Below are positions 1 through 6,389 of a DNA stretch of 14,764 nucleotides, piece by piece; position 1 is the first letter of the stretch, and each line of letters starts with the position of its first letter. The position numbers and the translations under genes are program-made. A model generated the notes under the pieces. It had not been told where the DNA came from, did no database searches, and saw only the letters and a program-made list of their open reading frames with translations. This DNA comes from Anaerotignum sp. (GTDB lineage: Bacteria > Bacillota > Clostridia > Lachnospirales > Anaerotignaceae), in contig JAHHTU010000039.1 of the NCBI GenBank assembly GCA_020024455.1, positions 1 through 14,764 on the forward strand. Direction: 5' to 3'.

Positions 1-1
1 T

Positions 2-2731
2 GGCAAAAGAAGAAGAAGAGGCAGAAAACCAACAGAACCAAATGGACAGGATTTTCAAAATTTGGTAGATGGTGAATATCTTGGTGAAGCAACCGGTTAT
101 GGTGGTACGATTAGTTTACAGGTGAGCGTAAAAGAGAAGAAAATTGAAAAAATTGAAGTACTTTCTCATAACGAAACACCACAGTACTATCAAAAAGCAT
201 TTCCAATCTTAGATAAGATTATTGCAGCACAAAGTACAAGTCCGGATAAAGTGGATACCATTTCCGGAGCAACTATGACATCAAAAGGTCTTTTGTCCGC
301 AGTGGAAAGTGCCTTATCACCAAACAAAGAAAAACCCGAATATGCAGATGGTACATGGTATGGTCAAGGCCGTGGGTTCTATGCGACAGACGGTTTTAGA
401 AAAGTAAACGGATTATGGAATACAGCAACAGAAGTACGTGTCACTGTAAAAGATGGTCAAATTACAGAAATACATTTAGAAAATCATGGTGATGATCAAC
501 ATGATATTAATGATTTTGGAGTTGACTTTACAAAAGCTTATCCAACCATTGACAAATTTGTGATCAAAAATCAAGGTACAAAAGAAGTAGCTAAATTGAT
601 TGCAGATGGACAAAAAGGAGAAGAAGTTTTTGATGCTGTTACCAGAGCAACATTCAGTTCAAAAGGATATCTTTCTGCGATTGACGATGCATTAGGACGT
701 TCTGCAAAATATAAAAAAGATAAAGTCAAACAGGAAATAAGAGGTATCTCTTTATTGGAAAAATCTATCATCAACCCAGAAACAAAAAAGGATATGACGA
801 ATATTCTTTATAATAAAGAAGTGGATTTTAGCAATGTACCGGTATTGGTAAAATATACAGATGGTACAGCAGAAGAACTTACATTGTCTGCATTGGAGAA
901 GAAGGGCGTTACAATCAGTCACCCGCTTAAATTTGTTCCGGAACCAGAGGACAAAAATGACTATACAAAGTCAAGAAAATATGAAATGAAACTAGTGGAT
1001 AGAAAATCCAGAAGTCAAAACTCTATTTTGTTAGAAGCAAACAGAGAAATCGTATACACCGATCTGGATAGCATTGAATTTACAACAAGTGATAACAAAA
1101 CACACAAAATACCAATCAATAATAATAATTTTTATTATGAATTTGATGTTACAGAACCATTAGGTGAAGTAATAGATGTTAAGGTATATGATAAAGAACA
1201 TAATGAAATAAAATTGAACCAGAATGTGGAAGGCGGAAAAGCATTTTGGGTGGATACCCGATATACACCTGTAATGTATATCAATTTAGAACCGTTGCCT
1301 GAGGAACCAAGTAACCCAGTATGGCATGGAAACAAATTCAAGCAATTAAAAGTACAGTTCAATATCAAAACAGAGTTTGATAAAGATAACATTACTTCTT
1401 TCGAAATTGATAGATACCCAAGAAAACAAGAATATACGGTGGGTGACACATTAGATTTGACAGGTTTGCAAGTCATAGCCATTGATAAAAATTATGCAAA
1501 AAAATATATTGAAGCAAAAGATTTTGATGACTATCACTTTACTGTTGACCCTGCAAAAAATAGTAGGTTAGAAACAGCAGGAGAAACAAAAGTAACTGTA
1601 AAATATAAAAACTTGGAAAACTTGGAAAAATCTTTCAATATCAATGTAAAAGAAGCAATACAACAAAGCGAAGCACCACATAAATTAAAAATTATTGATG
1701 CAGAAACAGGAACTGTAATCAAAGAGTTTAAATTGACTAAGGGTCAGGGTACATATGGTAAGCCAGAGGAGAGAATGATACTTCCTACAAAGTACAAAGA
1801 TACAGTGACTACTGCATTCAAAGTAGAGATGTATAGTGAGACAGATGAAAAAATGGAAGCAAAAGAAGTTACTTGGACATCTGGGATGTTAAAAGTGTAT
1901 TTTGATGAAGCACAAACAGAAGCATTTGAATATCCTTATGTTATGATTGGTCTTACATTTAAAGATGTGCCACCAGAAGAAATTGAAGATGAGCAAACAG
2001 GAGTACCTCATAAATTAAAAATCATTGATAAAGGAACAAAAGAAGTAGTAAAAGAGTTCCAACTGATAAAAGGTAAAGGAACATATGCTATTCCAGAGGA
2101 GAGAATGATACTTCCTACAAAATACAAAGGTAAAGAAGATACTTTATTAGAAGTAGAAATGTATAATAAAACGGATAAAAAGATGGAACCAGAAAAAATT
2201 ACTTGGAAGTCTGAAATGTTAAGAGTTGATTTTGATGAAGCACAAAAAGTAGCATTTGAATATCCTTATGTTATGATTGGTCTTACATTTGACGATACTC
2301 AACCACAAGCAGAAATGGTAGAAGTAGACGCTCCTATGAGCTATGGTGGTGGCACAAGCACACCAAATGTTACTGTACCACAAGAAGACACACCGAACAT
2401 TGACACCGAAATGGGTGTTATTCCGGACGACACTGAAATTGATGCAGCCATGGGTGTTGTTCCACCATCAGAACATAGTACAGAACCAGAAAACAATACC
2501 GAAGAACAACCAGAACAACAAAATCAAGAACAAGGTGCAGAACCAGAAACACAAGCAAGCCCAGTGCCGGAAAGTGATTCTGCACAAGAAACTAGCCCAC
2601 AACAAGAAGACAGCAAACCTGAGGAAACAAACACACAAAATGATGCAACAGAAAATGATGCAGCAGAAAGTGGTACAACAGAAAGTAGCGTATCAACAGA
2701 GGCTAGTACAACAACAGAAGGCGAAAAATAA
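2..2731 (+). CDS. Large multidomain FMN-binding (flavinylated) extracytoplasmic protein, 5' end outside window
   Basis: The reading frame is open from base 2, so the gene enters from the left edge. A TTG at 62 is the first possible start codon, but it has no ribosome site and cuts into a domain. Numbering from that TTG, an FMN-binding domain spans about residues 1-85 with the flavinylation motif DTISGAT (65-71). A second spans about 93-212 with a degenerate motif DAVTRAT (191-197), Gly replaced by Arg. An uncharacterised beta-rich region follows, then an Ig-like (Big_3-type) domain at about 445-530. Two copies of a 110-residue repeat (539-634, 649-744) come next, and a Gln/Glu/Thr/Pro-rich tail runs to 889. 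No LPXTG or C-terminal membrane anchor is visible. In this family ApbE links FMN covalently to the motif Thr outside the membrane. The role inferred is extracellular electron carrier, paired with the downstream membrane flavoprotein. The first 20 codons read Arg-rich and may be frameshifted. Confidence 0.8.
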   Translation, partial: GKRRRRGRKPTEPNGQDFQNLVDGEYLGEATGYGGTISLQVSVKEKKIEKIEVLSHNETPQYYQKAFPILDKIIAAQSTSPDKVDTISGATMTSKGLLSAVESALSPNKEKPEYADGTWYGQGRGFYATDGFRKVNGLWNTATEVRVTVKDGQITEIHLENHGDDQHDINDFGVDFTKAYPTIDKFVIKNQGTKEVAKLIADGQKGEEVFDAVTRATFSSKGYLSAIDDALGRSAKYKKDKVKQEIRGISLLEKSIINPETKKDMTNILYNKEVDFSNVPVLVKYTDGTAEELTLSALEKKGVTISHPLKFVPEPEDKNDYTKSRKYEMKLVDRKSRSQNSILLEANREIVYTDLDSIEFTTSDNKTHKIPINNNNFYYEFDVTEPLGEVIDVKVYDKEHNEIKLNQNVEGGKAFWVDTRYTPVMYINLEPLPEEPSNPVWHGNKFKQLKVQFNIKTEFDKDNITSFEIDRYPRKQEYTVGDTLDLTGLQVIAIDKNYAKKYIEAKDFDDYHFTVDPAKNSRLETAGETKVTVKYKNLENLEKSFNINVKEAIQQSEAPHKLKIIDAETGTVIKEFKLTKGQGTYGKPEERMILPTKYKDTVTTAFKVEMYSETDEKMEAKEVTWTSGMLKVYFDEAQTEAFEYPYVMIGLTFKDVPPEEIEDEQTGVPHKLKIIDKGTKEVVKEFQLIKGKGTYAIPEERMILPTKYKGKEDTLLEVEMYNKTDKKMEPEKITWKSEMLRVDFDEAQKVAFEYPYVMIGLTFDDTQPQAEMVEVDAPMSYGGGTSTPNVTVPQEDTPNIDTEMGVIPDDTEIDAAMGVVPPSEHSTEPENNTEEQPEQQNQEQGAEPETQASPVPESDSAQETSPQQEDSKPEETNTQNDATENDAAESGTTESSVSTEASTTTEGEK
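1676..2293 (+). repeat. Tandem duplication of a 330-nt (110-codon) module inside the FMN-binding gene
   Basis: Two adjacent in-frame copies start at 1676 and 2006. Both begin PHKLKIID, share PEERMILPTKYK in the middle, and end FEYPYVMIGLTF. The spacing is exactly 110 codons. The DNA is nearly identical in places (around 1765-1785 and 2095-2115), so the duplication is fairly recent or is kept similar by recombination. The module matches no domain I can name; alternating charged and hydrophobic residues suggest a beta-strand surface domain. Confidence 0.9.
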
Positions 2732-2777
2732 GATAGATGACTATTTCAAAAATTTAGAATGTTGTTAGGTATTTGAG

Positions 2778-2828
2778 AATGATACCCTGCACCAGAATTG
2801 TATGTTGGGCAGGGTATCATTTTATTTT
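2778..2828 (+). terminator. Rho-independent terminator between the two FMN-binding genes
   Basis: A perfect 13-bp stem (2778-2790 with 2809-2821, core GATACCCTGC) encloses an 18-nt loop and runs into TTTATTTT. It lies 46 nt after the first stop and 27 nt before the second start. The two genes are therefore either separately transcribed or linked by partial readthrough. I see no convincing promoter between the hairpin and 2855. Confidence 0.8.
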
Positions 2829-2854
2829 GAAAACATGAAAGGAGTATATCAAAA

Positions 2855-4315
2855 ATGAATTTTATCATTTGTTTGAGTATAGCAACAATTTTGGCGTTTA
2901 CAACCGGTAAGTTTATCAAAAAAAATGCAAATGCACTTTATATCGTCGCAACCGCTATTTCCATGTGGGTAATTGTAGGGACTGCACTTGGCATATTCCG
3001 TACATTGCCGGATTGGTTAAGCAGTATCATATGGACACCGTTTGCATGGGGTGGATTTGCAACGGCACTCTTTGTTTTGGTTATGTTTGCAGGAGCTGCA
3101 CCACACCGCTCTGAGATGCAAAAAAGATTGATGCAAATTCGTGCAGAATTGTCTATCATTGCTTCTATTTTGACTTTGGGGCATAACTTATCCGCAGGTC
3201 AAACATATTTCAAATTTTTGTTTACACAACCCGAAAAATTAACCGGTACATTATTGTGGGCAACCATTTGTTCCTTGGTGATGATGTGCATTATGTTGCC
3301 ACTGTTTATCACATCTTTTCCGAAGATTAGAAGAAAAATGGTTGCAAAAAACTGGAAAAGATTGCAAAGAGCTGCCTATGCATTTTATGCTTTGATTTAT
3401 GTACACGTATTTTTGTTATATGCACCAAAAGCACGTATGGGTGTTGCAGATGCGATGTTGCAAATGGTTGTATTCAGTCTGATTTTCTTAACATATGGTG
3501 TTATGCGTATCCAAAAAGCAATGAAGAACAGCACACCAATCATGAGAAGAATACCTGCTGTTGCGGCGATTGCAGTTTGCGTAGGTGTCACAGTATGGAG
3601 TATGCCAAAAAATCAGCCTGTGCAGGAAGTAAGTAATTTGACAGCAGAAAATACAGAAGAAACGCAACAATCAGAAGAAACCGAACAACCACAAACAACA
3701 CAGCAAGAACAAGAACAAAGTGAAACCAAACCGCAGACAGAACAAGTGGATAACACGAATAAAGCATATGAAAATACAAACAAAAATGAGGTGATTCATA
3801 ATGTAGTTTCTACGGGTGGTGCGCAGACAGGCATTGCCATTCCAACAAAAGAAAAAAATCAAGAAAATTTAAAAGTGCATACAAAACAAAAGGATAAAAC
3901 AGAAACAAACAAAAAAGTGTTGACCCAAGAAGAAGAAAAACAAACGGAAAAACAGGAATCAAAACCAGAACCCAAAGCAGAACCAAAAGCAGAACCCAAA
4001 GCAGAGCCAAAAGCAGAGCCCAAACCAGAACCAAAAGTGGAAACTTATACATATCAAGATGGTACGTTTACAGGTACAGCAGATGGTTTCCAAGGCCCAA
4101 TTACTGTAAGTGTGAATATTCAAAAAGATGTAATCAAAAGTATTTCTGTGACATCTCATAGTGAAGATGAACCGTTTTGGACAAATGGGAAAGCAGTCAT
4201 TACAAGTATTTTGTCAGCACAAAGCACAAATGTAGATGCTGTCAGTGGTGCAACATTTAGCTCGAATGGTATCAAACAGGCAGTCGATGCAGCTTTGCAT
4301 AGTGCAAAAAACTAA
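2855..4315 (+). CDS. Membrane flavocytochrome-like protein: YedZ/ferric-reductase-type transmembrane domain fused to FMN-binding domain
   Basis: The start is fixed by AAAGGAG ten bases before the ATG. About eight hydrophobic segments (near residues 2-18, 26-47, 58-82, 98-115, 133-153, 174-190, 198-217, 231-250) form the membrane part. H110 and H184, the latter after the helix start WKRLQRAAYAFY, resemble heme-ligand positions of ferric-reductase/YedZ (MsrQ)-like proteins. A Gln/Glu-rich linker (255-370) and a PKAE/PKPE repeat (371-394) lead to one FMN-binding domain (about 397-484) with an intact flavinylation motif DAVSGAT (461-467). The inferred role is passing electrons from the membrane, possibly via heme, to covalently bound FMN outside the cell and on to the preceding multi-FMN protein. 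Heme binding, electron donor and final acceptor are not shown by sequence. It lies directly downstream of the other FMN gene but behind a terminator. Confidence 0.8.
   Translation: MNFIICLSIATILAFTTGKFIKKNANALYIVATAISMWVIVGTALGIFRTLPDWLSSIIWTPFAWGGFATALFVLVMFAGAAPHRSEMQKRLMQIRAELSIIASILTLGHNLSAGQTYFKFLFTQPEKLTGTLLWATICSLVMMCIMLPLFITSFPKIRRKMVAKNWKRLQRAAYAFYALIYVHVFLLYAPKARMGVADAMLQMVVFSLIFLTYGVMRIQKAMKNSTPIMRRIPAVAAIAVCVGVTVWSMPKNQPVQEVSNLTAENTEETQQSEETEQPQTTQQEQEQSETKPQTEQVDNTNKAYENTNKNEVIHNVVSTGGAQTGIAIPTKEKNQENLKVHTKQKDKTETNKKVLTQEEEKQTEKQESKPEPKAEPKAEPKAEPKAEPKPEPKVETYTYQDGTFTGTADGFQGPITVSVNIQKDVIKSISVTSHSEDEPFWTNGKAVITSILSAQSTNVDAVSGATFSSNGIKQAVDAALHSAKN
3965..4036 (+). repeat. 12-nt period tandem repeat encoding a PKAE/PKPE linker
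   Basis: Six in-frame 12-nt units (CCMAAAGCAGAR-like, the last ones with CCA) encode PEPK, four PKAE-type units and PKPEPK. The product is a stiff, charged, proline-rich spacer between the membrane part and the C-terminal FMN domain. Copy number could change by slippage without breaking the frame. Confidence 0.9.
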
Positions 4316-4357
4316 ATAAAAATCCATAAGAAATATAGAGAAAAACAGATATATTGA

Positions 4358-4386
4358 TTGTCAGTTTTATCAAAATATGATAGAAT
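4358..4386 (+). promoter_or_regulatory. Sigma-A-type promoter upstream of a candidate small RNA
   Basis: TTGTCA (4358-4363), a 17-nt spacer and TAGAAT (4381-4386) each match consensus at five of six bases. The predicted start is near 4392. A small inverted repeat TATCA-N5-TGATA (4368-4382) sits in the spacer and touches the -10, so it could be an operator. The unit it drives ends at the terminator at 4483-4514 without a convincing ORF. Confidence 0.55.
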
Positions 4387-4392
4387 GATACC

Positions 4393-4514
4393 ATAGAAAT
4401 AATATGTTGTTTGACATATAAAAACAAATTTACGATATGGTTTCTATGAAAAATACTCACAAAGGTTTTCCCTCAAAAACCGAAAAGAACCATGTTTATC
4501 ATGGTTCTTTTTTT
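4393..4514 (+). ncRNA. Candidate ~120-nt small RNA between the FMN genes and the thiamin operon
   Basis: This stretch has its own promoter-like sequence just upstream and a strong terminator at its end. Arms CATAGAAA (4392-4399) and TTTCTATG (4441-4448) would close a stem starting at the predicted 5' end. A second hairpin GGTTTT/AAAACC (4464-4481) precedes the terminator hairpin. The only ORF, ATG at 4437, has no ribosome site and runs through the terminator. I recognise no known RNA family. It could instead be an untranslated tail of the upstream gene. Confidence 0.35.
4483..4514 (+). terminator. Rho-independent terminator ahead of the thiamin operon
   Basis: A perfect 12-bp stem (4483-4494 with 4500-4511, AAAAGAACCATG) with loop TTTAT ends in a run of seven T. 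Its A-rich left side means it could also work on the minus strand. It insulates the thi promoter at 4535 from transcription coming from the left. Confidence 0.9.
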
Positions 4515-4534
4515 GTGAAAATCCAAGAGAAATA

Positions 4535-4563
4535 TTGTATTTTTGATACAGAAGTTGTATAAT
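4535..4563 (+). promoter_or_regulatory. Sigma-A-type promoter of the thiamin operon
   Basis: TTGTAT (4535-4540), a 17-nt spacer and a perfect TATAAT (4558-4563). The predicted start near 4570 lies about 15 nt before the TPP riboswitch, which fits a leader RNA beginning just before the aptamer. Confidence 0.75.
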
Positions 4564-4583
4564 CAAAAGGAACAATTTTATAA

Positions 4584-4674
4584 ACAGTGGGGAGCTTGTG
4601 TGACAGGCTGAGAGGAAGATGACATCTTCGACCCATAAAACCTGATTTGGATAATGCCAACGTAGGGATAGCTG
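4584..4674 (+). promoter_or_regulatory. TPP riboswitch (THI element)
   Basis: All conserved blocks are present in order. TGGG (4588) pairs with CCCA after the pyrimidine arm. AGCTTG/CAGGCT is followed by the (T)GAGA motif at about 4610-4613. An optional P3a hairpin GAAGAT/ATCTTC comes next. The pyrophosphate-sensing arm carries ACCTGAT, GGATAATGCC and CGTAGGGA (about 4639-4668). A short outer stem is made by CAG near 4585 and CTG near 4672. Known function: binding thiamin pyrophosphate reduces expression of thiamin genes. Here it precedes thiS and a terminator, so control should be by transcription attenuation. Confidence 0.97.
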
Positions 4675-4690
4675 CAAAACCCAAAATAGT

Positions 4691-4725
4691 ATGGAAGTTA
4701 CCCAAAAGGGAACTTCCATTTTTTT
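4691..4725 (+). terminator. Attenuator terminator of the TPP riboswitch
   Basis: ATGGAAGTT-(A)-CCC (4691-4703) pairs with GGGAACTTCCAT (4708-4719) around an AAAA loop and is followed by six T. It lies between the aptamer and the thiS ribosome site. A possible antiterminator pairs 4588-4597 with 4695-4704: ten positions with one G/A mismatch and one G-T wobble. That pairing uses the 5' strand of the aptamer, so TPP binding would free the terminator arm. Confidence 0.88.
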
Positions 4726-4741
4726 GTAAGGAGGTGAGAAT

Positions 4742-4936
4742 ATGGTCAAAATAAACGGACAGGAAGTTGACTGTGCAGGAAAATCCATTGCAGAATATAT
4801 TGCAACCACAGCATATGAGCAAAAAAGAATTGCGGTGGAGAAAAATGGTGATATTGTGCCAAAAACACAATATGCACAAACCATTTTGCAAGATGGAGAT
4901 GTGGTAGAAGTTGTTTGTTTTGTGGGAGGTGGTTGA
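4742..4936 (+). CDS. thiS: Thiamin sulfur-carrier protein ThiS
   Basis: This 64-residue ubiquitin-fold protein ends in Gly-Gly (FVGGG), the family hallmark. ThiF adenylates the terminal glycine, which is then converted to a thiocarboxylate that gives sulfur to the thiazole ring made by ThiG. The N-terminal VKINGQEVDC strand and the ILQDGDVVEVV segment match the family, and the length is typical. AAGGAGG lies seven bases before the ATG. It is the first gene of the TPP-riboswitch operon, and its stop is two bases before the thiF start, so translation is probably coupled. Confidence 0.95.
   Translation: MVKINGQEVDCAGKSIAEYIATTAYEQKRIAVEKNGDIVPKTQYAQTILQDGDVVEVVCFVGGG
4924..4929 (+). promoter_or_regulatory. 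Ribosome binding site inside thiS that sets the thiF start at TTG 4938
   Basis: GGGAGG is formed by the GGG codons at the 3' end of thiS. It lies eight bases before TTG 4938. An earlier TTG at 4911 has no comparable site and would lengthen the overlap. Confidence 0.7.
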
Positions 4937-4937
4937 T

Positions 4938-5579
4938 TTGTGTTGTATTCCCGATAGGCAGTCGTGGCAACAAGCGTTGGAACAAAGACATGGAACAGAT
5001 TTGCAGAAAAAATTTACAAATGCTACGGTAGCGATTTGTGGTTTGGGCGGTTTGGGTTCTCATATTGCATTTGCATTGGCAAGAGCCGGTATTGGCAGAT
5101 TGCTTTTGATAGATCACGACAAAGTGGATATCACCAATTTACACAGACAGCAATACAAAGCCACGCAAATCGGTCGTTGCAAAACAGACGCATTGGCAGA
5201 AAATTTGAAAGAAATCGCACCATATATCCAGATTGTCACACATACCGTACGTATCACAGAATATAATTTTGTAGAACTGTTGCAAGATGCGGATATCATA
5301 TGTGAGGCATTTGATGATGCGGAACAAAAGTCTATGTTGGCAAATGGTGTTTTGGAAAAATTGCACACAAAATATTTGATTGCCGCTTCCGGCATGGCAG
5401 GCTTAGGCTCTGCAAACAGTATCAAAACAAGAAGGATTATGCAACGATTTTATTTGTGTGGAGATGGTGTCAGTGATGTTGCAGATGGCAAGGGGCTGGT
5501 ATCATCTCGTGTGATGTTGTGTGCCGCACATCAAGCAAACATGGTACTTCGTATTTTGGCAGAACATAATGAACCATAA
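4938..5579 (+). CDS. thiF: ThiS adenylyltransferase ThiF (short clostridial type)
   Basis: This E1-like enzyme activates the C-terminus of ThiS with ATP. From the TTG start at 4938 the product is 213 residues. It has the nucleotide-binding loop GLGGLG (35-40) after a beta strand, then DHDKVDITNLHRQ (59-71), whose Asp and Arg residues match the MoeB/ThiF ATP site. ICEAFDDAEQK follows in the middle. It is shorter than E. coli ThiF/MoeB and lacks the paired CxxC zinc motifs, which fits the short ThiF form found with clostridial thiSFGH operons. The start is chosen by the ribosome site at 4924-4929; upstream TTG 4911 would add nine residues. It sits between thiS and thiG. Confidence 0.92.
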   Translation: MCCIPDRQSWQQALEQRHGTDLQKKFTNATVAICGLGGLGSHIAFALARAGIGRLLLIDHDKVDITNLHRQQYKATQIGRCKTDALAENLKEIAPYIQIVTHTVRITEYNFVELLQDADIICEAFDDAEQKSMLANGVLEKLHTKYLIAASGMAGLGSANSIKTRRIMQRFYLCGDGVSDVADGKGLVSSRVMLCAAHQANMVLRILAEHNEP

Positions 5580-5603
5580 TGGATAACAGAAAGAAGGGTG
5601 TAT

Positions 5604-6377
5604 ATGCAAACAAACGATAAACTCATCATCGGTGGACATGAATTTCAATCCAGATTTATTCTTGGCTCCGGGAAATATTCCTTAAATTTGATTGAGGCGG
5701 CAGTCAAAGATGCACAAGCGGAAATCATTACACTGGCGGTGCGTCGTGCCAATACAAAAGAACAGGAAAGCATTTTGGATTATATTCCGAAAAATGTAAC
5801 ATTATTGCCAAATACTTCCGGTGCAAGAAATGCAGAGGAAGCGGTACGTATTGCAAGATTGGCAAGAGAATTGGGTTGTGGAGATTTTGTAAAAATAGAA
5901 ATTATGAAAGACTCCAAATATTTACTGCCGGATAATTATGAAACCATCAAGGCAACAGAAATTTTGGCAAAAGAAGGATTTGTAGTGATGCCATATATGT
6001 ATCCGGATTTGAATGTGGCACGTGATTTGGTCAATGCAGGGGCGGCAAGTATTATGCCTTTGGCATCTCCGATTGGTTCCAATAAGGGGCTTGCAACAAA
6101 AGAATTCATTCAAATTTTGATTGATGAAATTGATTTGCCTATCATTGTAGATGCAGGCATTGGCAGACCTTCTCAGGCTTGCGAAGCGATGGAAATGGGT
6201 GCTGCTGCCATTATGGCAAATACCGCTTTGGCAACCGCAGGCAATTTGCCTTTGATGGCAACTGCATTTCGTCAGGCGATTGAAGCAGGCAGAAAAGCAT
6301 ATCTTTCCGGATTGGGCAGAGTGTTGACAAGAGGAGCTTCTGCCTCAGACCCGTTGACCGGTTTTTTGCATGATTAA
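5604..6377 (+). CDS. thiG: Thiazole synthase ThiG
   Basis: ThiG condenses deoxyxylulose 5-phosphate, dehydroglycine and ThiS-thiocarboxylate sulfur into the thiazole phosphate of thiamin. The 257-residue (beta/alpha)8 protein has LGSGKY near residue 20 and the Schiff-base lysine in DFVKIEI (K97). PNTSGARNAEEAVR, MPLASPIGSNKG and the phosphate-binding IIVDAGIG all fit the family, and length is normal. ATG 5604 is preferred because AGAAGGG ends five bases upstream. A GTG at 5598 would overlap that site. It starts 24 nt after thiF. Confidence 0.96.
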   Translation: MQTNDKLIIGGHEFQSRFILGSGKYSLNLIEAAVKDAQAEIITLAVRRANTKEQESILDYIPKNVTLLPNTSGARNAEEAVRIARLARELGCGDFVKIEIMKDSKYLLPDNYETIKATEILAKEGFVVMPYMYPDLNVARDLVNAGAASIMPLASPIGSNKGLATKEFIQILIDEIDLPIIVDAGIGRPSQACEAMEMGAAAIMANTALATAGNLPLMATAFRQAIEAGRKAYLSGLGRVLTRGASASDPLTGFLHD

Positions 6378-6389
6378 GGAGGGGATTGT

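Noticed and set aside
2343..2768. 141-residue plus-strand ORF rich in Gln/Lys
   Set aside because: It is the shifted frame of the low-complexity tail of the FMN-binding gene, has no ribosome site, and its composition simply mirrors the CAA/GAA repeats.
3965..4036. Short regularly spaced repeats considered as CRISPR-like
   Set aside because: The 12-nt unit has no unique spacers and encodes an in-frame PKAE linker.
3810..4159. Leucine- and phenylalanine-rich minus-strand ORFs resembling membrane proteins
   Set aside because: They are antisense of the PKAE/Gln-rich linker; the hydrophobic look comes from complementing AAA/GAA codons.
4444..5117. Minus-strand ORFs of 123-146 residues across the TPP riboswitch and thiS
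   Set aside because: They cross the terminator, riboswitch and thiS in antisense, have no ribosome site, and match no family.
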